From assembly GCA_037127255.1 (NCBI GenBank), contig JBANSL010000017.1:65703857-65767856 (forward strand): 64,000 nt of DNA, in the 5' to 3' direction. The position numbers and the translations under genes were made by a program. This DNA comes from Persicaria tinctoria (taxonomy: Eukaryota > Streptophyta > Magnoliopsida > Caryophyllales > Polygonaceae). A model generated the notes under the pieces. That model was not told the origin of the DNA and searched no databases. It worked only from the letters and a program-made list of their open reading frames with translations. Positions 30,066-39,945 of this stretch are shown in pieces (positions within the stretch are counted from its first letter, which is position 1; the number at the start of each line of letters is the position of its first letter).

Positions 30066-30610
30066 CATACATTAGGTTAGGTTTGAAAAATAATTTAATA
30101 TATAGTACTATAATAAAGGTTGTTATGGCGTATGCAATGACGACGACGATTGAATAATTAGGTAGAAGTTACAGTAGGATGGTGTAAGATTGAAAGAATA
30201 AGTGGCTGTTAAACTACATGGCTGAAAAAAGTGCATGCTTTTTTGCTTACTTTATTCTATGCAGTAGGAGCCACAAATGCAAGCATATGCTCAAATTTTC
30301 AAAATCCTCTATTGACCCGTAAAAAATGAGAGTTATATCAGATTTATTTTATTTTTAGGTTATAAAGTCGGCATGCACATTATATCACAAAAGTTGTAAT
30401 TGAGTAACCAATGCAGGTAAAAATCTCGTATGATATTAGTTACTGAATGACTATTTCTTTGTGAATGTTTTTTGAATCAATCCCTTGTAGTCTCTTGTTC
30501 ATTCCTTTGTAAAAGTGTCTTGATTGTGAAGATGATATTTAAAAAAAAAACATGTAAGGATTTAGAAGGCGTCATACACGACTGATACGTACGCCAATCA
30601 ATGTCATCTC
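30066..30610. other. AT-rich DNA, no gene seen
   Basis: No motif-bearing frame or defined repeat noticed. Confidence 0.5.
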
Positions 30611-30613
30611 TAA

Positions 30614-31265
30614 GAGCATCTTTAATGGTGGTACTCTAGTTGAGTATCATAAGCTTTAAAAAAATAAAAAAAAATACAAAAGTGGAGGAGAACAATAAAG
30701 TGAGTACCATATGTATGATACTCCTCTCACATAATTACATTGACAACAACAACAACAAGCCCAGTACGTATGTCCCGCTCAGAGCAGGGTCTGGGCCCTG
30801 GGGGGTCGAATTGTACGCACCTTTGCCCCGACTAGGTCGAGAGGGTGTTTCCTAGTGACCCAAATAACAAGACAACAAGGAAATATGGTAACACGCCTCC
30901 AACAAACCGTAAATCAAAAAATAAAAGAAAGAAAACGATGAGAAGAATGCGCATAAGAAAGTTGTGCTAGAAGGGAAGGGAGGCATGCGATAAACGTTGC
31001 ACCCGACTAGTGTTCGTCAACCCGGATAGCACTCTTCCACTGCATCCTATTGCGTGTCATCTACTCAGTAAGTCTTAGCGCGGTCAGGTCATGTCTAATC
31101 ATTTCACCCCAACTCTTCTTTGGACGCCTTCTGCCCTGACGAATGTCTTCGATAACTAAGTTGTCACATAATTACATTGGTTTAATAAAAATATGTGACA
31201 TTTTATTTTATTTTCTCTTTTTAAAATTAGTTATGGTACTCATAGTACCACCATTAAAGATGGTG
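30614..31265. mobile_element. MITE (PIF/Harbinger-like) carrying a nested RTE LINE
   Basis: The left end GAGCATCTTTAATGGTGGTACT and, reversed, the right end CACCATCTTTAATGGTGGTACT form an inverted repeat flanked by TAA at 30611-30613 and 31266-31268. Without the nested LINE and its duplicated target it would be about 215 bases. The TAA target supports the PIF/Harbinger class. Confidence 0.7.
30743..31163 (-). mobile_element. RTE-type LINE 3' end, 5'-truncated
   Basis: On the minus strand the frame gives EDIRQGRRRPKKSWGEMIRH, then DLTALRLTE, a stop, and MTRNRMQWKSAIRVDEH: the C-terminal tail typical of plant RTE ORFs. It is followed by a 3' UTR and a (TTG)n tail (CAACAACAACAACAAG at about 30744-30760 on the plus strand). 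A perfect 16-base target duplication lies at 30727-30742 and 31164-31179, so the insertion is recent. Only about 420 bases were copied. Confidence 0.85.
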
Positions 31266-31299
31266 TAAAAGCGAGAGTTTGGAGCTTTGAATGAAAAGG

Positions 31300-31445
31300 T
31301 AGGAAGGCGAAAGAGTCAACGTGACGTAGAGAAATCCTAAGCAGCTGATGTTGATTTCTCGAAAGATATGTCTGAAGGACATCGTCTGAAAATCCTGAGC
31401 CAACAACAGGATGTCCGAGACTAGCATTTCAATCTTCACGGACAC
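31300..31445 (-). pseudogene. Short LINE RNase H fragment
   Basis: The minus strand reads VSDILLLAQDFQTMSFRHIF followed by REINIS, the C-terminal motif of the LINE RNase H-like domain (compare IAHIFREGNQVAD at about 34365). Nothing more of the LINE is seen here. Confidence 0.55.
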
Positions 31446-32706
31446 TATCAGATGTCATTTACAACATTGATGAGAGCAAGATTGTATTTAGATTCCCTAG
31501 TTTTTCTTTTTCTTTTTTTCTTTTTTTTGGGGGGGCTTGAAATTGTTTGTTCCTTTTCAATGGGTTCTTATTTTTCAATTTATAGGAAGAACATTCGTAC
31601 AACGTACGTACGTTGAGAAGGCCAAGAGGCTAGATTTGAACAACTCACAAAAGGTACTACGTATTATTATACCCATCAATTGTTCGAGCTAACATCAATA
31701 ATTGAAAATTCCTACTCTTTCATATATCAAAATATACATTGCTTGTTTTTTGTACACATATTTTAAAACTATATAAAATATTTTTTTTACAATTTAGTAC
31801 TCATTATTAATATTTATTAAAGTAATAAAAGAATTAATAATTTACAGCTTCTTAAAATACATATAAAAATCAAACAATTTATATTTTGGTTCTAAAAGAG
31901 GATTGTCTTAGGAAAATTATCGATCATCGAAGATCATCTGTCTCATTTTAATGGCTTGTCCATGATGATAGTATATCAGCCTAGGATAGCGAAAGGATCT
32001 TAGTTGCCTCATCCTAAAATATATATATCACTTTCATGTTTTTTTCTAGATAAAAAATCACAGAGATCACAGTTTTTATCTTAAAATTTTATATAGGCGA
32101 GGTAAATCACACGATGTATCACAAAAGTTACTATCTGACGCTATTAATATGGCGTCAGATATTGAATAGCAATAGTAACACCCTTTTGCATATTGTAATG
32201 TGCCATGTGGTAAGGGGCAAGGTCCCTTTCATGTTAATTCTACACTTGGTGAATAGTGATTGTGATTATACGTCTATGATGACGAATGTGGGGTGGAGTG
32301 AGGGAGTGGGTGTGACTGACTTGACATAGATTCCAATGGGAGAAAGACATACAAAGACAAAAACAAATGTGTGTGAAATTCACGTGACGGGATGCTATGT
32401 GTTGATTCTCACAAGTGAAATGAAAGTGACACTAATTGGTCCTCTTTTGCACTTGTTTGTGGGCGCTCATCCGGCCACCCTTTCTCTGCCTTGGAAAGCC
32501 ACTTACCTACATTTTCTTCTGGTTTTGTCTCTACTAGTTGATTAATTAGGTTTTGTGTGATTCAAAAAGGGTAAAAAAAAAATCCATTTTTATGACAATG
32601 ATTATATGGATTAATGTATTGATATATATTATGAAAATATAGTTTTTAAAAGAGAATTTTCCTTTTTTTTTTAGTTGCTTAGAAAAATCTTATAAATAGA
32701 CTTTTC
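31446..32706. other. AT-rich region, no gene seen
   Basis: No frame with a recognisable domain. GGCGTCAGATATTG-type near-repeats (about 32138 and 32150) are short and probably incidental. Confidence 0.5.
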
Positions 32707-32761
32707 ATTGATGGAGTCCCCTACCTAGACCGAATTAACGGATGCAAAACTTCCGTTCCGG

Positions 32762-32833
32762 CTATATACACCGCAAATCATGCACGTCCTTAAGGACGTG
32801 CAATATTAACCTTGTGATTTGCGGTGTATATAG
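32762..32833. repeat. Compound hairpin: 19-base stem enclosing a 20-base perfect palindrome
   Basis: CTATATACACCGCAAATCA (32762-32780) is the exact reverse complement of 32815-32833. Inside it, 32782-32801 (GCACGTCCTTAAGGACGTGC) is a perfect palindrome. Around it, two near-identical LINE segments (CTAGACCGAATTAAC, 32725 and 32878) occur in direct orientation. Confidence 0.9.
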
Positions 32834-32849
32834 CAACACCCAAAACTTC

Positions 32850-34500
32850 ATGCTTCCTACAAGCATACAGAACGACCTAGACCGAATTAACAGATGTTTC
32901 TTTTAGAACAAAGATCACCAATATAAGCCATTGATCGGGTAGGATAAAGTTTGCAGACCAAAAAAAAAGAAGGACTCGGACTTCATAAGACTAAAGACAT
33001 GAACAAAGCATTATAAATGAAATTGCTTTGGAAAATCATGGCAGAGCCAGAAAATGAATGGGTTAAGATTATCAAGCATAAGTACCTCAGAAATGATAAC
33101 ATCTGGAGTTACAAACGAAAAGGCAACTCCTCTTGACAATGGACAAAATTAATGGATATCAAAGATGAATTTTGTGATGGGCTTATTTGGCAAGTTGGAA
33201 ATGGGAAATCTATAAGATTCTGGGCTGATAACTGGCTCCAAAATGAAGGCATCCTGCGACAAAAATGTATCATCGACCAAATAGATGAACGGGAGACTGT
33301 TGTCAACTTTATGAAACCGGACAAGACTTGGGACAAAGATAAGCTGAGTCTGTATCTTCCGTCGGAAATTGTTGACAAAATTCTAGATGTCTATATATAC
33401 CCTCTAATGAAATTGAAGATAGACTATACTGGAAAGCTAGCAAAAATGGTTGGTTTTCTACTGTTAGTGCTTTAGATCACGTCACTCGAACTAAAAGGTC
33501 CAACTCTGATCCTTTGGATTGGATATGGAAAATTGATTGTTCGCCAAAAATAAAAAAATTTCTATGGAAAAACCTACTAAATGGAACCCCAACAAAAGTT
33601 AGATTACAAGGTAAAGGGATTCATATGCCACTACAGTGCCCCCTGTGCTCCCACCATGATGAAGATAACACTCACCTCTTTTCTGAATGCCAAATTTCCC
33701 TATCCTTTGTTGGGAGTCTTGACAAGCAGATTGAACAAATGATCCGGAATACTGACAAAAGAAACAAGTCATACAAAGACATAATTTCCAAAATATTCCA
33801 TCAATTATCCCCGGAACAAAAATCAATCCTTGCTTTTGCTTTATGGGGCATATGGTCAATGAGAAATCGAATAACTTTTGACAGTACTGATATAAGACCG
33901 ATGGAAGATTGGATAAAAAAATATAAAACAATATAGAGAAATGTGGAAAAAAGCACAAACAGACAAACTACCTCACCAAAAAAAAGAGAAAATAAACCGA
34001 AAACAGTAAGATGGAAAAAGCCTGCTGGTGATTTTGTCAAACTAAATTTCGATGGGGCTCGGACTGGATCGGACCCCGCTGCTTCCGGATTTGTAATCCG
34101 TGATAGTCTGGGTAGGGTTCTCTCCTGTGGTGCCCGTAGCCATGGTCCGGTGTCTGCTATTCAAGTGGAGTGTTACGGCCTTATTGGTGGCCTCCTGGAA
34201 GCTTCCAAGAGGGGGTTCAGGCGCTTGGAGATTGAAGGTGACTGCCTCACCGTCATCAACGCCTTGCGGGGCCGTTGGCAGTGTCCGTGGGAGATAGAGA
34301 TGACGATCTTGGATATCCTGGGTCTTTGTCGTTCTTTCGGACGGGTCACCATTGCGCACATCTTCAGGGAGGGAAACCAGGTGGCGGATCGGTTGGCGCA
34401 TCTGGGGTTCTCTTCAAGCTTCGTAGCTGACTGCATTCCTGCTGAGGTCATTGATCTTGTTCGTCGGGACGCCATCGGTTGGTGGGTTAATCGTCATTAA
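32850..34500 (+). pseudogene. LINE ORF2 3' half: connection, zf-RVT and RNase H
   Basis: The reading begins FMLPTSIQNDLDRINRCFF, with TAG at two Trp positions (FF*NKD and LIG*DKVC). Further damage follows (NKAL*MKLLW). It then gives WQVGNGKSIRFWADNW at about 33187-33234, a frameshift near 33420, the zinc motif CPLCSHHDEDNTHLFSEC at 33642-33690, a linker, and an RNase H-like domain at 34015-34500. That domain is intact: NFDGA, VECYGLIGG, IEGDCLTVINAL, HIFREGNQVADRLAHLG. The RT catalytic core was never copied, so this element cannot move on its own. Confidence 0.88.
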
Positions 34501-34539
34501 CCTTCCCCGAATCTTTGCCTTGTATCAAAAAAAAAATTG

Positions 34540-34612
34540 ATGGAGTCCCCTACCTAATCAATGGTAATTGTAAGATAGTAATTCGCTTAGGAAAATCGCA
34601 TAAGTTTTGATA
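34540..34612 (-). mobile_element. Copia primer-site side of an LTR relic
   Basis: On the minus strand TATCA (end of the LTR at about 34613) is followed by TGGTATCAAAAC, a two-mismatch version of the initiator-Met primer site TGGTATCAGAGC. The sequence continues about 50 bases before the LINE target site. Confidence 0.5.
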
Positions 34613-34856
34613 CCATGATAGGAAATATAAAAGTTTCTAGAACAGAAAGATAGAGCGGGAGAAGAAAAATCAGATCTCATATTCATTAGAAGAGTTACAT
34701 GATATAAAGAGAAATGCTAGTCTATAAAGTTTATGAGAGAAGCTACAAGGCATGGAGAAAAAAAAAAGAGTAAAACTAGGAGTAATTACACTAAAAGGCA
34801 TATATAGCATAACCTAGAAACAAAGTATTAATTACATGTATGTAAGTATGCTAGCA
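34613..34856 (-). repeat. LTR of a decayed copia element
   Basis: On the minus strand the LTR starts TGCTAGCATACTTACATAC just after a polypurine AACTTGAGAGAGGG tract and ends TTCCTATCA. About 244 bases. No partner LTR with clear identity is visible in the window. Confidence 0.6.
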
Positions 34857-34869
34857 CCCTCTCTCAAGT

Positions 34870-35470
34870 TGGATGGTGGATATCTATCAATCTATAACTT
34901 GGGAGTCAAATGATCAAATTTAGAACAATGGAACCCTTTTTGTCAATAAATTAGCAAGTTGATCTTCCGACTTAACGAAGGATAACCTACCAACCCCTTC
35001 TTCCAACTTTTCTGTGATGAAGTGACGATCTATCTAGCTCCACATGTTTAGTTCTGCCATGCTGAACTGGATTGTGAGCAAGGCTAATGACAGATTTATT
35101 GTCATAATATAGAACCATTTATAGGTTCATCCAATTTGATCCTAAGATCTATTAAGACAATTTTCAGCCATAACATTTCACATAACCATTATGCAAGAGC
35201 TCTTAATTCAACTTCAACAGAATATCTACCCACGACAATTTGTTTCTTACTCCTCCAAGTAACATGATTTCCTCCAAGAAATTGCAATACCCAAAAGTTG
35301 ATCTTCTATCAACAACCGAACCAGCATAATCAACATCTATGAAGACTTTTATAGACATTTTGTTCCCTCCTCTTTTAAAGGCTATTTCTTTTTATGGACA
35401 CCCTTCTAAATAGTGAAGTATCCTTTAGATAGCATTGAGGTGAAGGCCTCTTGGATCATGCATGAACTGA
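34870..35470 (-). pseudogene. Copia RNase H end of pol, decayed
   Basis: On the minus strand the frames give MHDPRGLHLNAI, ILHYLEG, then VFIDVDYAGSVVDRRST, FGYCNFL, ITWRSKKQIVVGRYSVEVEL, RALA, CEMLWLK, and finally EDQLANLLTK. This is the RNase H domain and C-terminus of a copia pol, with several stops. It precedes the polypurine tract and LTR in the right order. Confidence 0.75.
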
Positions 35471-36228
35471 CTTATGAAAACCGGGTCGATAAGCAAAGAG
35501 AAATTTATTGTTAAAAAAAAGAGAAAATTTGCGCCGAAGGCGCAAATTTTGGATCAAATTAAAAAACCGTCCACGGATTTATTTTTTTTGTTAAAAGTCC
35601 ACGCCCTAAATCTGTGCCCCCCCTCCCATTTAGATCTCTCAGATCTCTTGATATCTCGATCCACAGTCGCTCTTCCCCCTGTAAATCTCGCTCTCCTTCC
35701 TCTCGTTGCTCTCCGTCGTCCGGCAGATCGTCTCCTCTGCGAATGTTCTCGTTGTTAGGGATCCCGGATCTTTGCTCTTCTCTCGCCTCGCCTCGCCTCT
35801 AATTGCGATGCCTCACCAGCGCCGCGCCCTTGCTCCCTCTCTTGCTTCTGGCGTCGCCGGCGGATGGTGCGGAGCAGCCATTTCAGCACCTTCAACATCC
35901 TCCTGGAAGCTTTCTCCGCTCCCGGTTCCGTCGGCCGGCCAGATTCATTTCCGGCGACAAGATTGGTGAGGTTTTGCCGCCTCGCAATCCTCGTCCTCCA
36001 TCGTCGCAACTGTGCAGATCCAGATCTGGATTAGAGGCTCCAGATCTCGGAACTCCTGTGCAGATCCAGATCTCCCTCCTCCCTCGCCGCTACCGCTGCT
36101 CTCGGATTCCGCTGCTCCCTCACCGCTACCGCTCCTCCCTCGCTGCTACCGCTGATCTCCCTCCTTCTCGGATCTGATGCCTCCGCGGGCGAGGTTGCTC
36201 CTGGAAGGTTGAAGACGATGAAACTGGC

Positions 36229-36306
36229 ATCCGAGACGACTTCCAACTATACGACGAGAACAACAATGGTCTCATCTCCGCGACCGAGTTGCACAAGGTT
36301 CGGTAA
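36229..36306 (+). pseudogene. EF-hand fragment resembling a calmodulin-like protein
   Basis: The frame reads IRDDFQLYDENNNGLISATE then LHKVR and a stop. The loop D-E-N-N-N-G-L-I-S-A-T-E has the EF-hand pattern: acidic or Asn at 1, 3 and 5, Gly at 6, Ile at 8, Glu at 12. ELH follows, as in plant calmodulin-like proteins. Only one hand is present and there is no start, so it is a captured or decayed piece. Confidence 0.65.
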
Positions 36307-37432
36307 TGTCCTTTGCTTCCTCAAACTCCTTGATTTCCTTCTCCAGATCATGATTTATACGTTGACTAGATCCGTGGTGGTTGATTTGAGCTCCTTCTAT
36401 TTCCTATGCTGCAACTTCTCATGTAGAACAGGTGTTGTTCGTGTTGTTCTGTTTGCTTAGGAGTAGCAAACTGGGGACAAAAAGGTCAAGATCAGGCTCT
36501 GGAATTGACCCCTTCTCCAGATCAGATGCAGTAATATCTCATATGTTGGTGAATACACATTACATGTCTGCGGTGAGTCAGAGTCCACCTATCTACTTGA
36601 AAAGAGATGTTCTTTGTTTTAGCTGAATGATTTCTGATTCATGGATGCAGCTTGTTATGTGTTTGAACTTTTCTGGTTCAATTGTATCCCAGGTAACTCT
36701 CTTGTAAGCTGTCTGTTGTTTTACTGTAGACGAAAAGTGCAATGTCAGGAATCTTAAGTATTGAGCTTCCTCCAGATATTGATGTTGCCTCTGATCAATC
36801 CACTGGTGGGAGAGAAATTGATATTATGCATGGGTTTGCTCGCATCTGTAGTATACGTATGTATTCCATTACTTAGAATTGAACAATCATTATCATTGTG
36901 ATGCAATTTTAATGGCATGAAAGGTCTCACTGTTCATACCTTCTCTCCTGCAGGCACTTCTTTATGGGTTTGCTTGGGCACCTTGGGTTAGTTAATTCAT
37001 TCATGCCAAAACTGTTCTTACTGTTCAAAGTTTAATCAGCTGAAATGTTGTATGATTGAGGAATTATTAGCTTCTTGATTTTTTTGCGTGATCTGAAATG
37101 TTGAAACGCTGAAATTAATTAATTCTTATTAGTATATTATCGGGGTGTTCTACTTGGTGAATTTGTGTGTCCGCATAATTTCAGCAATTACAACAATAAT
37201 CTATGGTTAGTTTGCTATGTGATTGACTTTGCTTTGGTAGAGTTTCGATATTGGCAAGTTCAGCAAAAAAAAATTTCGTGGGATCTGAAATGCTGAAATT
37301 AATTTTTATTAGCAAAATTTGTTATGCTGAAACGCGAAAGTTAATTCTTATAAATTAATTCACTGTTGGGGTCAAAGTCGGATATCAAGTGTTGTTTATG
37401 CAATTTCAGCATATTTTTTCCCCATTGAAAAC

Positions 37433-37880
37433 AAGGGTTGCTGAAACCGAATGTGCTGAAACAGGGGTTTCAGCAACTCCGTTTCAGCCAGCAACGCGGT
37501 AAAAAAAAACACTGAAACAGGGGTTGCTGAAAATCGTATGTGCTGAAACCCCTGTTTCAGCAATGCGGTAAAAATAAAAAAACTGAAATAGGGGTTGCTG
37601 AAACCGCATGTGCTGAAACTCCTGTTTCAGCATCAGCACATGCGGTTTCAGCAGCGCGAAAAAAAAAATTGGAAAAAAAAACAAAAAAAAAACTGAAAAA
37701 AACAAGGGTTGCTGAAACCGTATGTGTTGAAACAGGAGTTTCAGCAATTATGTTTCAACAACACGGGGAAAAAAAACTGGGATAAAAAACAAAACAAGGA
37801 TTGCTGAAACCGTATGTGCTGAAAAAGAAGTTTCAGCAATTCCGTTTCAGCAAATTTGGAAACGCGGCCAAAAAAAAAAA
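37433..37880 (+). repeat. Minisatellite with five units built on TGCTGAAAC/GTTTCAGCA
   Basis: Five units of about 70-110 bases begin GGTTGCTGAAACCGTATGTG and continue with GCTGAAACAGGRGTTTCAGCA, a GTTTCAGCAAYGCGG block and an A-rich spacer. Each unit carries facing TGCTGAAAC and GTTTCAGCA words and can fold on itself. Starts are at about 37436, 37522, 37594, 37707 and 37798. Confidence 0.85.
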
Positions 37881-38049
37881 AAAAAAAAAACTGGGAAAAA
37901 AAAAATTGAGGCGGGAGGGGGGCACTGGGGGCACGGGAGGGGGGCACAGGGGCCAAGGGGGGCGGTGGACATTTTGCTAATTTGGAGGAGGTGGGAGCCT
38001 TTTTACTAATAAGGTCCAAAATTTAGGACATTCTAGAAATCACCCCTAA

Positions 38050-38690
38050 AAAAAATTGTTCTCTTAACACATGTCATCACTAGAAATACATAGTACTCAT
38101 GACAAGTCTCACCGCCTATACTATTGTTTGTGTCAACATGTGGATCAAAGGCTTGAAGGACTTGGGAAATGTGTGTTATGTTACATGTTACTTTGCATCA
38201 ATACAACAACAAAAACAATGTTACATACGTGGTACTCCCGAACTGAACTCAAGAATTTGGCCAACTACTTGCAGCTTATAATGAGCGATACAACCAAAAT
38301 GTTAAAAATGGTTGAAAATTGCACATTTTGTTTGGGAAACAATGAATTTTAAAGATATTGAGTTGTGAAATAAAGATTTGGTCACATATTTGAAATTCGA
38401 TGAACTGGTAAGCGAATTATTATTTTTATTGTCAATTGATTATACAACAAAAACACTACAATTTATGTGTTGGTTTTAAGATAAAAGTAAACTATTGAAA
38501 GATAAGTAATATATTAAGCTTGTATAGCTTAATTGGTTTTGAGATAATTTTTTTTATTTAAACTCGTACCTAAGACTAAGAGTTAGTATTATATATAGGA
38601 TGTATTTGTAAAATTTATTTTATTTATTGATATAATTAAAATTAAAAAAAAACTATCAACTAAAATCGTTAAAATATAATGGTTCGTGTT
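38050..38690. other. AT-rich region, no gene seen
   Basis: The frames at 38071-38352 show no recognisable domain. No repeat boundary noted. Confidence 0.45.
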
Positions 38691-38890
38691 AAAGTCGATT
38701 GCGTCCGGTGGGGCTAAGACAAGCTGGAGGGAGGTTGTGTGTGCAAGGCCCTCATACAGGAGACTCAAACAACACATAAACCCAACGGGGTTCCATCTCA
38801 AAACCAATTGGCAATGAGAGGAGTAGCCCTTCAACCTTATATGTTGTTCAAACATTCTCTATATTACCGATGTGAGACAACCACATTCCA
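38690..38890 (-). mobile_element. TRIM-like LTR relic
   Basis: On the minus strand GTCTCACATCGGTAATATAG, GGGCTACTCCTCTCATTGCC, AATTGGTTTTGAGATGGAACC and CCCGTTGGGTT follow the order of the copy at 9541-9739. Confidence 0.55.
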
Positions 38891-39104
38891 AAAGTTCGTC
38901 TAACCTATACCCTAAGGGTATTAATTAAGATCGATGAATTGAAAAATTGTTTCCCTAAATAGAATTGATGAATCTCATATTCTATTTTAAAAATGATTAA
39001 ATTTGGTGTCTTTAAAAAATATTTTTCAAATCGAAGTGTTTAACTATTATTTTAATTCATAAATTATGAGCTCAAAATATTCTGTTTATGTTGAGAGAAT
39101 GAAA

Positions 39105-39215
39105 GATGTGAAGAGATCAAAAGAGTCTCACATCGACAATATAAAAAAGAAGTTTTATTATATAAGCGAGTGGGTTACTCCTCCTATCATCACTTGGTTT
39201 TAGGACTTCTCAGTA
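39105..39215 (+). mobile_element. TRIM-like LTR relic, short
   Basis: GTCTCACATCGACAATATAA, TTATATAAGCGAGTGGGTTA, CTCCTCC and CACTTGGTTTTAGGACTTCT match the same family. The right part is lost. Confidence 0.5.
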
Positions 39216-39405
39216 CTTTAGCATAAGGACATATATGTTAGAAAAACCCATACATATTATTTGATGACCAAGTAAAGAGAACCCATTCAAAAGCCACCTC
39301 CACTTACTACAAGTCTACAAGATTCAAGATCCGCCCTGATTAGAAGATTCTAATCCAAGCTCTTGCATTTTCGGATAAGTTGACCAAACTAGCTAGTGGC
39401 TTATG

Positions 39406-39937
39406 CACTGGCGGATCCAGGGGTAGGCTCGTGTGAGCGCGAGCCCACCCCGATCCCGGAAAAAAATACGAAAGGTTAACTATAAAAAAATAAAAAATAA
39501 AAAAGTATAAATTAATTAGAAGTGAAAATGGATCACAGAATTTAATTTGCCTAGTTGGTAAAGTATAGATGGAAGACTTTTACCTCTTTATTAGAGCCCA
39601 AGGTTCAATTCTCACTTTTGACATTTTCTTCACTTATTTTTAACTATCTTTTTATATATAAGTTCAAAGATCTTTTTAAATTAAGAATAATTAATTTCAA
39701 TTAGTATTGTTTGAATTCTATTTTATTCATTCATTAGGGGTTTCCTTGAATTTCTTTTAACTAATTATAAATTTTATTCACTTCTAATAATATGGATATA
39801 TAACTCTTTGAAATTTTTTTTTTACATAATCCTTCACAATTGAATTTATTTAAAGTTTTGCAAAGCTCCTTTCATTATTACTTAATTTTTAGCCTAAATC
39901 TCGCCCACCCCTATATTACGGGCTGGCTCCGCCACTG
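39406..39937. mobile_element. hAT-type MITE with 8-base target duplication
   Basis: Ends CACTGGCGGATCCAG and, reversed, CAGTGGCGGAGCCAG. The target duplication GGCTTATG lies at 39398-39405 and 39938-39945. 532 bases, no transposase. Confidence 0.85.
39541..39620 (+). mobile_element. tRNA-like SINE segment inside the hAT MITE
   Basis: GCCTAGTTGGTAAAGTATAG resembles an A box and, about 45 bases later, AGGTTCAATTCTCAC resembles a B box. No anticodon arm can be defended. It may be a SINE that became part of the MITE. Confidence 0.4.
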
Positions 39938-39945
39938 GGCTTATG

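Larger units (their letters stand above)
32728..34535 (+). mobile_element. 5'-truncated L1-type LINE with perfect 21-base target duplication
   Basis: The target duplication occupies 32707-32727 and 34536-34556 (ATTGATGG...CTACCTA, identical in both), and the A run ends at 34535. The coding part begins only around 32850. Between the left duplication and that point lies a short duplicated LINE segment and a hairpin (32762-32833). The perfect duplication suggests a fairly recent insertion, although the copied ORF already has stops. Confidence 0.9.
35505..38050. other. GC-rich to AT-rich composite region with captured gene scrap and minisatellite
   Basis: It starts with a 12-base-stem palindrome (AAAATTTGCGCC GAA GGCGCAAATTTT, about 35523-35549). 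A 500-base C/T-rich GC-rich segment follows (35600-36200), then an EF-hand coding scrap (36229-36306), non-coding DNA, and a minisatellite (37433-37880). The abrupt change of composition at both sides suggests one inserted unit, but ends and target duplication could not be fixed. A Helitron or Pack-MULE origin is possible. Confidence 0.4.

Noticed and set aside
35614..36177. Several overlapping Pro/Ser/Arg-rich frames
   Set aside because: All arise from the C/T-rich GC block; none has a recognised domain or splice structure, and three frames are open at once.
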